From Nereocystis luetkeana (Eukaryota; Sar; Phaeophyceae; Laminariales; Laminariaceae), in NCBI GenBank assembly GCA_031213475.1, contig JARUPZ010000023.1, forward strand, positions 7,520,157-7,584,156: 64,000 nucleotides of DNA. Direction: 5' to 3'. A program made the position numbers and the translations under genes. The notes beneath the pieces were generated by a model, which saw only the letters and a list, made by a program, of their open reading frames with translations, had not been told where the DNA came from and ran no database searches. Numbering within the stretch: the first letter of the stretch is position 1; each line of letters begins with the position of its first letter. Below, piece after piece: positions 39,701 to 46,886 of this stretch.

Positions 39701-40802
39701 AGTCTAGAAGTTCATGGTGTACGACTCGCGAATCGTCATCGTTGCGGCATTTAAAAATCTCTGCGACCTGCAAATGCCAGTTGGTGGTACGTGTACGCCG
39801 TGGGAGATCCTGGAGAGACTCCTGAAACAACAAGTGAAATCTCAAGGCCTAGACCATGCATCCTGCGGCCTTGGGGACTCTGGTGGGCTGGTGAAGTACT
39901 GCAGGGTCTGGTTTTTATACAGTACTCGCACTCTACTACTGGCTGTAGATATTCGCTGCTCGTCAAACAGGAGTCGAAAATAATGCAAAAACACCTATTT
40001 ATAACCCTTTTAGAACCGCAGTCCCGTTTTGGGGACAAACCACTCAAATTCTTAGTGATTTGTCCCCAAAACGGGGCTGCGGTCCTATGAGGGTTAATGC
40101 TCGCTATTTAAGAAACATCCGTCTGACGTGGAGGTTAAACGCCTTGTTTTGCAGGCACGTTCCAGCTGTATTTCTTAAAGACGTCTCCTATTTTTTCTTC
40201 GCGCTCTTCAACCTCCGTGTTTTTTTAACCGGACATTTCTCTTTTTTAGGACTCTTACATCAATCGCTGCAGTTTATTTGCCCAGCGAGGATTCTGGTCG
40301 TTTTGAGGTCGCACACACAGAATGAGTTTGTTTTCACAATCTACAGCGGCTGGCGATTTTGGGGGGGGACTGGATATCCGGTTGAGCAACCCCGCCAGGA
40401 ACCGCCACCCTGCGGGAGGAGTCCATGGGGGTGTTGTCCAACAACAAACAGTGCTGTGCTGTACTGCACTTCGCGTTTCTTGTTTCGCTTCTGAATCGAA
40501 CTCGTTCCTTATACCGGGTGGGTGTCGATTCCTGCTGTTTCTTATGCTGGTATTTCTTTATCTTGTCGGCCAGTTTGAGCGGCATTTCTTACACCGAATG
40601 GTATATTTCTTAATACGAGCACGTAGCGGGCTTTACGGTATACCTGGTATACAGCACTCGATTTGTTCAGCAGCAGCAGCAGCAGCGCCCTCTTCTCACC
40701 TCTCCATATCCCGAGCTTGAGACTCTCCGCGCTGAAGGTGGAATCCTCGACATACTCTCCCAGGAAGCGTGTGAGCACGGAAAACAGGACGCGCTCGAAC
40801 AT
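1..40802 (-). CDS. VPS13: VPS13, bridge-like lipid transfer protein (3' end off the window)
   Basis: VPS13 proteins form long hydrophobic grooves that carry lipids between organelles at contact sites. Exons read from high to low: 40700-40802, 38096-38250, 37499-37646, 36967-37082, 34994-35391, 34478-34609, 33718-33855, 33300-33431, 32295-32655, 31642-31767, 30706-30912, 30133-30372, 29337-29606, 28802-28897, 27141-28190, 26704-26799, 25838-26052, 24478-25099, 24001-24119, 16475-16618, 15208-15436, 14775-15044, 13898-14452, 13256-13630, 12221-12925, 8112-11918, 6415-7617, 5851-6042, 5274-5522, 4505-4862, 662-1015. Phases agree from the ATG to 4505; at least one exon (phase 1 to 0) is missing between 1016 and 4504. 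The visible protein is about 4,390 residues, already at the upper end for the family. The start is chosen because MFERVLFSVLTRFLGEYVED is the canonical chorein N-terminus. The C-terminal DH-like/ATG2-C/PH regions must lie left of position 1. Family assignment is very secure; single splice sites are by-eye calls. Confidence 0.93.
405..625. repeat. GATC-rich minisatellite remnant
   Basis: About 15 spaced GATC units with 'cagatcatacagatcatgcag' spacing, degenerate, in a VPS13 intron. It is related to the much larger blocks at 56,205-56,880 and 57,135-57,740. Confidence 0.7.
662..1015 (-). CDS. VPS13: VPS13 exon: later VAB repeat
   Basis: 118 codons in phase 0 on both sides, starting VALAVRVEGFGWSDAVTLPL and ending LSASGLRQ before GTGTGC. 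It matches the VAB strand pair 'K-x-x-L-x-x-x-x-x-x-W-S-x-x-F-x-L', followed by GKVHVELKDAQGGELRVNAE. The exon or exons carrying the expected 'PYW-x-x-N' block between this one and exon 30 were not found; one weak candidate is around 4,200-4,430 on the same strand. Confidence 0.8.
1605..2575. mobile_element. Fold-back element with long inverted arms
   Basis: Two arms of roughly 400-450 bases face each other around about 2,140. Matching pairs are 1,857-1,900 ('cacgtgggacttccacgag') with 2,360-2,400 ('gtagaggtcccacgtgggg'), and 2,017-2,060 with the complement of 2,209-2,260. Outer parts around 1,690-1,790 match the complement of 2,450-2,560. No transposase reading frame is recognisable, so this is a non-autonomous DNA element inside a VPS13 intron. 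A third, single-arm copy lies at 3,005-3,275. Confidence 0.7.
2867..2978. mobile_element. M1 MITE copy A
   Basis: 112-base element bounded by TATTACGGGGG and its complement CCCCCCGTAATA, with inner inverted 'gttaa(c/t)gggacc'. One of five copies (also 17,966, 18,381, 34,103, 53,476). TA at each end suits a mariner-type TA target duplication (inference). Confidence 0.8.
3005..3275 (-). repeat. Single-arm copy of the fold-back family
   Basis: Closely resembles the left arm of the 1,605-2,575 element ('gaaggttcgcgaaatgatcg', 'cacatgtaccattgg', 'cctctacgagagtagggg'). The two related translations TPQWYMCGDHFANL and FFHWYMYADHFTNL are shadows of this repeat and not evidence of a gene. Confidence 0.65.
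4141..4194. repeat. Poly-G tract, 52 G in 53 bases
   Basis: 25 G, one C, then 27 G in a VPS13 intron. On the minus (transcribed) strand it is poly-C, so the G-rich strand is the non-template partner's complement; quadruplex formation is possible in the DNA. Length is likely polymorphic or assembly-sensitive. Confidence 0.95.
4505..7617 (-). CDS. VPS13: VPS13 exons 27-30: start of the VAB (adaptor-binding) domain
   Basis: Exon 27 (6415-7617) has SYNAKLMTWEPLMERWGARL, the classic 'YN..l..WEPliEpw' block of VPS13, then LNLNLTESLVENLAAIV and LRNETGLPITC, and ends VTEVESHHGVK. Exon 28 (5851-6042) begins VLRVRSQVEISNSMGDLCM and ends VESIQE. Exon 29 (about 5274-5522) has RPVPATMATSLAGGRTLLVV-KPVLRG. 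Exon 30 (4505-4862) has VTVLTFEPTLSLTNLLAARA, the 'PLxLtNLL' strand. The VAB domain (SHR-BD in older naming) binds Pro-x-Pro adaptor proteins that place VPS13 on organelles. The exon 29 acceptor is weak. Exon 30 ends in phase 1 before GTAAGT. Confidence 0.83.
5577..5692 (+). other. Exon-like reading frame antisense to VPS13
   Basis: A plus-strand open stretch bounded by a CAACAG acceptor and a perfect GTGAGT donor encodes HGIVEIGKLMAVPMAALHLT and a further 18 residues. The sequence resembles the VAB pattern 'E-x-G-x-L..V-P-x-x-A-L' expected just after VPS13 exon 28, but on the opposite strand. It may be an inverted duplicate of a VAB exon, an exon of an antisense transcript, or chance. Confidence 0.3.
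8112..11918 (-). CDS. VPS13: VPS13 exon 26: 3.8 kb single exon
   Basis: An uninterrupted 1,269-codon exon beginning VGVEVCDFAVDVPFDGD after a TAG acceptor and ending NFYLQNRPSVKIN before GTGAGC. Conserved-looking stretches (FLWLTRVDVSVSACGLQLWL, FPFSIDLKHVLLVCPPSS, VTAVRAVLFLDFPLAARIM) are separated by long acidic, Ser/Gly-rich spacers and a Gly9-Ser7 homopolymer run near 11,400-11,460. It is far longer than the other exons (mostly 96-1,200 bases), either an intron-loss product or a region where disordered sequence has expanded. Residues such as VKINVQSIAGELTASG across its 3' junction match the lead-in to the VAB region. Confidence 0.9.
11403..11462. repeat. Coding (CTG/CAG)n and (CCG/CCA)n run in VPS13 exon 26
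   Basis: Triplet run 'ctgctgctgctgctgctgctg' on the plus strand, read on the minus strand as Ser/Gly homopolymers. Similar triplet runs: 22,187-22,213, 24,700-24,735 (polyAla, coding), 34,379-34,396, 39,139-39,167, 40,667-40,685 and 54,563-54,580 (non-coding). Confidence 0.85.
12221..16618 (-). CDS. VPS13: VPS13 exons 20-25: middle region
   Basis: Exon 20 (16475-16618) continues the coiled coil of exon 19 in matching phase 2 across the 7.4 kb intron (LCEDELKDLGAELEELTEAF). Exon 21 (15208-15436) ends VIMCGLTVPIIQ. Exon 22 (14775-15044) begins VDLLQDKSASAART and ends SMQDLDLE. Exon 23 (13898-14452) is mostly disordered insert with RADFLQLSYAMKNV. Exon 24 (13256-13630) begins ETHRVKLVVGAIEVALEQET and ends HCKVN. 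Exon 25 (12221-12925) has IKAVMSMGDFYVLNLL and VRTVFSISFVESL and ends HFTYIK. Repeated 'output of one strand, then insert' organisation fits RBG modules. Each acceptor (CAG or TAG) sits directly on the reading frame required by the previous exon. Confidence 0.87.
17214..17320 (-). pseudogene. Two degenerate tRNA 3'-end fragments
   Basis: On the minus strand 'gtgggttcgaatctcggcgg' (about 17,290-17,316) and 'ctaggttcgatctcagtgag' (about 17,222-17,247) look like T-arms with the Pol III B-box core GGTTCGA. Each is followed by a T-run of 10 or more. No complete cloverleaf can be built upstream of either. They lie downstream of the intact tRNA-Leu on the same strand and may be decayed tRNA copies. 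Confidence 0.5.
17597..17677 (-). tRNA. tRNA-Leu(CAG), copy 1
   Basis: An 81-base class II cloverleaf on the minus strand. The acceptor stem is GACCATC/GGTGGTC, the 3-bp D stem CCG/CGG, the anticodon stem TGGCG/CGTCA with loop TTCAGGT (anticodon CAG), a 13-base variable arm, and the T arm GTGGG-TTCGAAT-CCCAC. No CCA is encoded. A long T-run follows immediately (Pol III stop). It decodes CUG leucine codons. It lies on the same strand as, and inside an intron of, VPS13. Confidence 0.93.
17966..18084. mobile_element. M1 MITE copy B
   Basis: Diverged M1 copy: 'ttttacggaggggaccatag' at the left, 'ctatcgccccccgcaaatag' at the right, with the family's AT-rich centre (tagtaaaaat, ataggttttt). Confidence 0.7.
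18381..18489. mobile_element. M1 MITE copy C
   Basis: 109-base copy with near-perfect inverted ends TATTACGGGGGACCATAGTT and the complement, and inner 'aatagg(g/a)cc'. Lies 300 bases from copy B in the same intron. Confidence 0.85.
20446..21178. mobile_element. TIR element flanked by GCCTTGAG direct repeats
   Basis: Core 20,454-21,170. Left end has TGTTTCCTATGCGG, right end the complement CCGCATAGGAAACA, with further imperfect inverted sequence inward ('ttcga..gcttcagat' against 'atctgatgctcaaaa'). GCCTTGAG occurs in direct orientation at both edges (20,446-20,453 and 21,171-21,178), as an 8-bp target duplication would. The interior is non-coding and contains three loosely repeated 'cgcgtctct(c/t)cg' segments. 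An 8-bp duplication points to a hAT-like mover (inference). Confidence 0.65.
21370..21450 (-). tRNA. tRNA-Leu(CAG), copy 2
   Basis: Identical in all 81 positions, as read by eye, to the copy at 17,597-17,677, with the same anticodon and 13-base variable arm. It is followed on the minus strand by 'aaataccttttttac', a short Pol III terminator. Flanking sequences differ from copy 1 apart from a few bases, so the duplication is old relative to its flanks, or the tRNA bodies are kept identical by selection or conversion. Confidence 0.93.
21561..21653. mobile_element. M2 MITE copy 1
   Basis: Near-palindromic 93-base element: 'gcaccgcagccccgttttgg' against 'ggccccaaaacgggactgca', bounded by AACCC/GGGT. 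Other copies are at 23,414, 38,981 and 40,003. Confidence 0.75.
22563..23116 (+). repeat. R1 repeat, copy b (most complete)
   Basis: About 550 bases from a G-run ('gggggggtgtactc') to a second G-run after 'caactcaacctatatatacc'. It aligns by eye along its whole length with 61,796-62,337, including 'tttcttgcatatggatg', 'tggtgtggccacttccagag' and 'tgcggagttgaggtt'. No conserved reading frame, no Pol III B box and no clear terminal inverted repeat. Confidence 0.8.
23414..23510. mobile_element. M2 MITE copy 2
   Basis: 'ccagctttggggacaaact' against 'tttgtctcaaaaacgggtct', ending 'gcagtccgaaaagggtt'. A diverged member of the M2 family in the large VPS13 intron. Confidence 0.65.
24001..30372 (-). 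CDS. VPS13: VPS13 exons 12-19: central RBG-repeat region
   Basis: Exon 12 (30133-30372) encodes GTLVLAGSGANAGKIPISLS. Exon 13 (29337-29606) ends EVHFEMNPRDPDYDSKVYLA-IDQ before a GCAAGC donor. Exon 14 (28802-28897) begins VETVLSPSARWLTDITAFVQ. Exon 15 (27141-28190) opens with LAATNQLNSLRMQLESRMEM, then LDLNVKAPLVVIPVDLDLL, VVDLGSLSLTT and LVNPFDVK. Exon 16 is 26704-26799 and exon 17 is 25838-26052. Exon 18 (24478-25099) carries ESEFYDATDGE, the F-Y-D-A motif of the family, plus a long polyalanine tract encoded by GCN repeats near 24,660-24,735. Exon 19 (24001-24119) starts a coiled coil (MDDALMAKEAEKADLMKRRQ). The region alternates conserved beta-rich strands with disordered Gly/Ser/Glu inserts. 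Confidence 0.88.
30706..35391 (-). CDS. VPS13: VPS13 exons 5-11: extended N-terminal region
   Basis: Exon 5 (34994-35391) begins DRLSQPKMPFYVGVTLESLQ, then an acidic Ser/Gly insert, then LAVYWNPAEDG. Exon 6 (34478-34609) has HRYLLEPVDASARVALSVD. Exon 7 (33718-33855) has RLEDFQVQGAMCLGAALAQY. Exon 8 (33300-33431) has RPEVAVVLDPVSWWHYAF, the W-W-x-Y signature of VPS13, then RCWRRKFPDI. Exon 9 (32295-32655) has RLEYVPLWKKSLG followed by a low-complexity acidic and Arg-rich insert. Exon 10 (31642-31767) has ELEDELSFEDIIIFRAMAER. Exon 11 (30706-30912) begins VSWAMGTGIHP. Exons 5 to 8 all end in phase 2. The exon 5 donor (GTGCTA) is the least certain; the long read-through beyond it, 34600-34990, is treated as intron. 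Confidence 0.87.
34103..34211. mobile_element. M1 MITE copy D
   Basis: 109 bases with close to 28-bp inverted ends (TATTACGGGGGGCCATAGTT and GGTCCTGTTAACTATGG on the far side). The cleanest M1 copy, in the VPS13 intron between exons 6 and 7. Confidence 0.88.
36355..36936 (+). repeat. R1 repeat, tandem partial copies c and d with poly-G spacers
   Basis: Copy c runs from about 36,368 to 36,600, a 70-base fragment of the R1 start sits at 36,637-36,704, and copy d runs from about 36,718 to 36,908. Each begins with a G-run and 'gtgtactc'. G-runs at 36,355-36,369, 36,601-36,618, 36,706-36,717 and 36,911-36,936 separate them. The array lies between VPS13 exon 4 and exon 5. Confidence 0.8.
36967..40802 (-). 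CDS. VPS13: VPS13 exons 1-4: chorein N-terminal domain
   Basis: Exon 1 encodes MFERVLF..RFLGEYVED..LKLGIWRG and ends in phase 1 before GTGAG. Exon 2 (38096-38250) continues as GYLVLEDMHIKKRFLDTLELP, then GIIGRLEMRIPWSSL and IIVDVDQ. Together these are the chorein_N core that caps the lipid groove. Exon 3 (37499-37646) starts VFLVVEPKFEWD and carries a basic Arg/Lys stretch. Exon 4 (36967-37082) encodes VQKWVTDRLITRIVDSLQIH and ends HVRYE, the family's conserved H-I-R-Y-E-D strand, whose D opens the next exon. Donors are GTGAGA, GTGAGG, GTCACT (weak) and GTATGT. The phase series 1-0-1-0 fits without adjustment. Confidence 0.92.
38981..39095. mobile_element. M2 MITE copy 3 (diverged)
   Basis: 'gcactcccgttgtggggaca' matches the M2 left half; the right end keeps only 'gtgcagtactaaaagggtt'. 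It lies in VPS13 intron 1. Confidence 0.5.
40003..40097. mobile_element. M2 MITE copy 4
   Basis: Near-perfect hairpin: 'cagtcccgttttggggacaa' against 'tttgtccccaaaacggggct', bounded by AACCCTTTTAG and CTATGAGGGTTA. It lies in VPS13 intron 1. Confidence 0.85.
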
Positions 40803-43737
40803 ATCTCAAGCTCTAAGACAAAGCCAGTCGTTCATCCAGACTGAAAGAAGAGCACTTCGCCTGCGACTGCTGCTGTAGTTGTAGTTGTTGTACTGGTCTG
40901 ACTGAATCCTCTAGTAAAACTGCAGTTGCAGAACCTTGCAGATGAGCCGCTTGCTTGCCCCAAACGGCAAAGAAGCACTCCTGAGGTTGTTGACCTTGTC
41001 GAAGATGTTTTTTTTACTCGCCTACCACCCCACCAGCTTCGCAAGGGAAGCCTTTGCGCTGTCGGTGCCTGTCTCAAGTGTGGGTAAATCTACAGACACG
41101 TAGAAATGTAGCGAGTAGAATTCCTGCTGCAGGTGTTCAACATACATGCTCGGCATGTTTAAAGCGGGAACAGGGCGCATGCACAGGCTGCCGCTGCCGA
41201 TGCGGCCCACAGCAATACAACCTGCAACAGCAATATGTACTCTCAATAAGACGGCTTTCCTCGCAAAATCAACCTTTTGAGTTTGATACGCCTGCAAGAC
41301 GCTGGTGTTGCCGTCGATAGCGAAAAGAGGCGCATCTGTGAAAGTATAACAGGTACGACGCGAGTTATCCTGGACTGCTGTCTTGGAAACAGTACTGCTG
41401 CTGTAGCTCCCTTTGGAAAATATTAAAATACGTACGAGTACAAGGGCTCCGCATCGGGGCCGGCATTCGCCGGCCCATGCTTCGAACATACCAGGTACCA
41501 GGTATGAAAATATAGCGCGAGTGTCAATTTGTATTTTTCCTGGTGCCAATACGATGTACCTGTTATTAATTACCAGTACTTGACACGGTCGGTCAGGTTT
41601 CGAGGTTTTACTGGTATGACGTGTAGAATCAAATCCATGTCAAGTGTTGCAGGAAGAAGGCAATAATGCCAACTAAAAAGTGTACCAGGTACCAGGTACC
41701 TGGTAAGTGTTTTTACCGGATGAAGGCACATTGAAGGCAAACTACCTGGTGTGTCAGCAGTCGGCAGTCTCGCATTCATCATTACCGGTATCATTTTTTC
41801 TGATTTTTTTTTTGTGGTTTTCAGTCCTCGCCCTCACTTCTCACACAGACAGTAAGTAGTCCCATGGCTCTCTCTCAGGCTCGTTTATGGTTTTCCTTCA
41901 CCAATCCCCCACGGGGGTTTGAGGCATATTTTCTGAGTTTCTCATTATTTTTATTTATTGGTAAGACTCAGTGTTTTTTTCGCTTGGTTCTGAATCCGGT
42001 TTAGAATAGTTTCTGATATTTACCAAGGTTCTTTACCGTGCGGTTTTTCCTATCGGTTCGGTGCGGTTAACCGCACCGTGGGATTTTTGCTCTCTTGAAA
42101 TTCGCACCGCACCGCAAGGTTTTATGGTGTCGGAAAACCGCACCGAACGGCGCCGTAGGATTCCTAGTATCTGAAAACCGTACGGAAACGTACCGTAAGA
42201 TTTTTCCGATTTCTTCAAACCGCACCGAACCGCACCTTAGGAACGCCATCGAAACCGCACCGCACCGCGTGCATCAAGACACGGCACAAAACAAAGTTTG
42301 GTCGGCTATTTAACGGTGCGGTTAACTTGAAACCGTGGAAAACCCGCGGTTCCATCGGCCGCGGAACGGTGTAAGTTAGTCGTACTCGATGAATTATGTC
42401 AGTTTTTTCATTTTGATTGAATAACGCCCTGCACATTGTCAGAAGGCAAATAAATAAATAAATAAAGTGTAATAGGGTCACGTTTTCGTTCGGTTCATGA
42501 TGGTTTCTGCGTGATTATCTATAGGGCCACGGTTTCGTACTGTTCATGATATAGGGTCAGAAACCGTACGAAACCGCGGTTTTGTACGGTTTAGTCGTAC
42601 GGTGCACCGCAGAGAAAAAGCGGCGTTGTACGATTTTTCCCACGGGGATTGGAACCGTAGAAAAAAACGTTCAATGGGGAACCGCGCTGAACCGCATCCT
42701 AGGATGTATCACAGCACCGAACCGCACCATGGGGTTTACGATATCTGAAAGCCGCACCGAATCGCACCGCAAGATTCCTGATTTCTGAAAACCGCACCTA
42801 ACCGCACACCGTAGGATAGATGAAACCGAACCGCACCGTAGCATTTACATATATATATATTATATATATATATATATATATTGAAAACAGCAACGAACCG
42901 CACCGTATTGTTTTCTATATTTCGAAATCGCACCGAACCGCATCGTATATAGGATTTACAATATCCGAAAACCGCACCGAACCGCACCGTAAGATTTCCG
43001 ATTTCTTAAAACCGCACCGAGCCAGACCATAGGATTTTCAATTTATAAAAAACACACCGTGCACGGATTGACAACCGTAAAGAACCTTGACATGTACTCA
43101 GGTCTCAGTCTGATTTCTCGCCCCGCCAGAGAGGCTCACTTCTTGGATATGTACGTACTGTACCCATACACCACTCCTCTCTCAGGCTCGTTTCTTCGAT
43201 TTCGTTTTTGGACTCATTTATTTCTGATACCGATATACCAGGTACCTATGTATAGTATGCAGGGATCGATATTGGTCGCCTGGAGATCAGCTGTAAACAA
43301 AATAATCGACCCCACCGGGCGGCCCTCTTTGAGGAAGCAACCTCATGTTCCAGTACTCCTCTGAGGGTATCGCGTGGCCGCCGTGCTGACAATCGCATTG
43401 GCGATCGACGATAGCAAAACGGCAGAGTGCTGAGCCGGCCGGGGCGGGAGACCGGAGGCCTGAACGAGGGATGAAAGACAACATACTTTGGACTTGTATG
43501 CATGCGATGATGTGTTGCATCTATTGGCGTACTCTGCTCTGTATTGATACCTACGTGTTGGCCGACACGGCGATACTGACGTGCTGCCCAGTTTCAGCTT
43601 TTGTTTCCCCCCAGCGCCAGAGCATGTGCAACTACATTTGCTCTTATATAGCACCCACCCTGTTTTCTAACCGGTAAATAAGGTGCTACCACCCCCCGAC
43701 GCGGAGCCCACCCTGCCACATTTGCACGTGACCTACC
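40803..43737. other. Divergent intergenic region between VPS13 and the methyltransferase
   Basis: About 2.9 kb that must hold the VPS13 promoter and 5' UTR (leftward) and the methyltransferase promoter (rightward). It contains triplet runs, four TACCAGGTACC-type palindromes (41,489, 41,681-41,706, 43,229) and the degenerate ACCGCACCG repeat block. The 175-codon minus frame 41,022-41,549 shows no family signature and is left unannotated. No TATA box or initiator can be named with confidence. Confidence 0.6.
42040..43055. repeat. Degenerate ACCGCACCGAACCGCACCG repeat block
   Basis: Units of 'accgcaccgaaccgcaccgt' followed by 'aggatt..(g)atttctgaaa' recur with about 50-base spacing at 42,040-42,300 and again at 42,590-43,055, with a non-repetitive stretch between and a (TA)n run at 42,846-42,881. 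Left-hand units read in both orientations around 42,040-42,110. Confidence 0.7.
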
Positions 43738-45617
43738 ATGCCGGAGGTAGCGGACTTGGTGCGGCGATGGGCGTCGCGGCTTGACGCTGCGGAGGGTGAT
43801 GTCCTGGACCTTGCCTGCGGCGCTGGCCAGAATGGGTGAGCAAGCCTGAAGTGACTCTAATAGTTGCATGCCGAGAAATATGTTTCTTGCCCGCAGTTTT
43901 TCCATTGGTCAACATGTTGTAAAGAAAAAATATGATTGGTGGGAAAATGTCGATAGCGAGCAAGCATCTGGACAAGCCTGAGGAGCTTCCAATTACGACT
44001 GTCCATCTATCCTCCAGACTGCTGTTCGGTGAGACCCTCAGCTGTTCTTGTCCCTAAGATGAGAACGATTGACGGCACGCATCGGAGGGGCGCAAGCGGT
44101 CTTGCCTTAAAATATCATGAATTATTTTCTTTTTCAGGGGGGAGGGGAGGGGGAGTGTTGGTCGCGTGGCCAAAGCAGCAGTCATTGAAAGCGAACGAGG
44201 CCCCACGGATTTTTCAATCCTGGATTTATTTTATCACACTACGCAAAAGTGTATGCTGTGTACAACCTGTGGCTGTTCCGTACCAGTTGTGTCGCAGGAA
44301 AAGTAGGAAGAACAAAATACGAACTTCCATATATACTTTTTTAAGCAGAATGTCAACAACGAACACCAAACTGAGTTCTACGTTTATTTGGCACAGCTAA
44401 TTTATTTTCTCAAGCTATGGTTTTTGCTGACAACATTTCCCTTGTAAACGAGGTAGGCACAACAGCTATATTGGAAAGAGAGCTCTAAGTTCAACTATAC
44501 TATTTTCATATTCTCTAAAATCTAGAACCGCAGTAGATATTCTCAGAATTGCGCCGCGCCGCCGATCACCGTAGATTGCGCCTCTTTGTTTTGCCCGTAC
44601 CTTCAGGATCTGACGCTTTTTCGTCGTTCCCGGACATATTGGCAGCCTGTTCTTAGCTCGACGGGACGAGGAGCAGGGACGCTGCAACCGAAACGTCGTG
44701 TTGCTCGACCGGAACATCAGCGAGGCTGTCAACCGCACAGCCGATCTTCCCGAGGCAGCTCAAGGACGCGTGAAGCACGAAGAGGTGAATGAGCGGGGGG
44801 GGGGCTTGCCATTGTCGGCCACCATTTACGGGTGACGTGCATTCGCCAACGTGTACACGACACGCTTTTGTGCGGATTGCAGTCATGAAACTGTTCCACG
44901 GCCGTGCCTTTGAGCGTGTATTGCTGCCGTACCTATAGCGATATCATGTCTTCTACGTGGTATCTACGAAGCTCGAGGGACCCGCTTGTTGCTTCGAAGC
45001 TTCGGGTGCGTCTGGGGTGTGATAGTCGGTCACTGGCTTGTCAGGCGACCCCCCGAGAGCGTGCTGCACGACGCACACAATTGGATATGTAGTTCGTAGA
45101 TCCCCCCCACGTCGAAAGTGACACGCAAGAAGCTACGCATTGATACCGTAGTATATATATATAACTTTTTTTTCGCCGTTTAAGTTTCGTGTCGATACTT
45201 TGTTCTCGGTTTTCTCCTGACAACTGCCTGCTCCCACTCCGCGACACCATAATTTTCTTGCGTCAGACTGACCTGGAGACTGAGGGCAATCCTTCGCCTC
45301 TACCGAAAGAGGCTTTTGGGGTCGCGCTTGTCTTCAACTATCTCCACCGCCCTCTAGTACCAAACCTTCGTGAGTGCATCAAGCCGGGAGGTTTGATCCT
45401 GTACAAGACATTTACGTGGGAGCATCCGTCAGTCGCCGTGCGTCCGAGCAATCCGGCGTTTCTGCTTGGCCCTCGTGAACTGGAGAGTCTGTTTACGGGA
45501 TGGGAGGTTTTGGATTTTTTCGAGGGGATAGAAGAAGGAGCGGCACAGGCGGGGGAGGGGGTTAGGCGGGCGGCGGTATCGAGCATTCTGTGCCGAAAAC
45601 CGACACCCCCGAGCTAA
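43738..45617 (+). CDS. Class I SAM-dependent methyltransferase (TehB-like), 3 exons
   Basis: Exons 43738-43835, 44646-44784 and 45267-45617 join in phases 2 and 0 into a 195-residue protein. Exon 1 carries motif I, VLDLACGAGQNG, the glycine loop that holds S-adenosylmethionine. Exon 2 has NVVLLDRNISEAVNRTADLP, with the acidic residue after beta2 (LLDRN) that binds the ribose. Exon 3 has TDLETEGNPSPLPKEAFGVA, then NYLHRPLVPNLRECIKPGG, LILYKTFTW and FLLGPRELESLFTGWEVLDF. This order matches small bacterial-type methyltransferases annotated as TehB-like or 'tellurite resistance' related; the methyl acceptor is unknown. The start is the first ATG upstream of motif I, after CTACC. Donors are GTGAGC and GTGAAT, acceptors TTGGCAG and GCGTCAG. 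Length is normal for the family. No transit peptide is apparent, so a cytosolic location is likely. Intron 1 (43,836-44,645) and intron 2 (44,785-45,266) hold no recognisable feature. Confidence 0.87.
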
Positions 45618-46886
45618 GACTGGCATGCCCGACCAGGAAGCGTGTCAAATAATCGCACCGTTTTTAGAGGGAACCAGATGCTCTCTTGAACGAGCGGTAT
45701 GGTCATGAATTCGATTCTCGGCAGAAGGGAATTTGATGCATTTGTAGACTTCGCGTTTTGTTTGAAGACTGCAATCAACCTCGGCAAGGGAACCCGCCTG
45801 GGCGCCACGTAGTGTCCACGTGGACGAGCATAGAACGACGCAAGTCGACGAGGGTTGAGAACGCGACACCCTACGCTCGAACTGGAACTAAGGCAAGAAC
45901 TGCTGCGGGATAGCAAAGGCGACGAGAAGGCCTGCCGTGTGACCCCGGGCCAGAGTCAGCAGTAGCTGTGCTGGACATAGGGACGGTGTACGAATAGGAT
46001 TTACTAATAACAGCAAGATTTACATTAGCGCAAGGAATATTTGCAGTAGAGTAGATACCAATGTTTACCCAGCGCCCACCCCAGGTTACGCGACGAAGCC
46101 ACAACCCATCTGTTTTCATAGATAAAAATATGTCAGGCATGTTGGTGTAAATGTACGGTGCCATGTACGTGGTATAAATCGGGCTTTCTTCTCATTCGGA
46201 GTGTTTTCCCAAGGAGGTGAAGAAGACGATGTTTAGCGTACACCTGTATTACTATTAATAGCATCCAACTATTTTCCCGAAGGTGAGGGGAAGATGCTTT
46301 TAGCGTACTCGTACACGTCTTATGTTGCTGCTGACAACTGACTATATGTAGAGGTGCTATTATATAAAGTATCTCACGCCCGCGTCTGCATGTCCCCGCA
46401 AATGCTACTACACGTAGTACACGCATTTATTCCGTACGCGTGTGTGTACAACGGTATCCAGGCAACGTACGGGAGACACGCTTGTGCAAGCATCAATCAA
46501 TGTGAGCGGCCGTAGCGTGTCTACGTCGCATGTATGCATGCGCCGCCCCATCCATCCATTATTTTTATTGGCATCGAACAAACCTCTACCTACCGTTCGC
46601 CGTAATATACACTCTGTTACATCTACCACACAGGCCATTGAACATCAATGTAACGTACAATTATTAGGACCGAAATGTCGAACTGCTGTGGAGTGTGCTA
46701 CATTGTCCAACTTTCCATCGAGAGTTTCAAGCCCACAATGTGCAAGGGGGGGGTCCCGGCCACCTGCGTAGAATATGTCTGAGAGTAGACGCGAGGAAAG
46801 ACAGAAACCCCATGACAGTCATATAAATATATACCCCGCTATACACGCGCTGCACTTACTTGCTGAGGTAAAGCTCCACAGCAGAA
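45618..46886. other. Intergenic, nothing recognised
   Basis: 1.3 kb between the methyltransferase stop and the 5' LTR. It holds the methyltransferase 3' UTR by position, and no reading frame, RNA gene or repeat that I recognise. Confidence 0.6.

Noticed and set aside
41022-41549. 175-codon minus-strand frame upstream of VPS13
   Set aside because: No similarity recognised. It could be 5' UTR, and the chorein start at 40,802 is sufficient.
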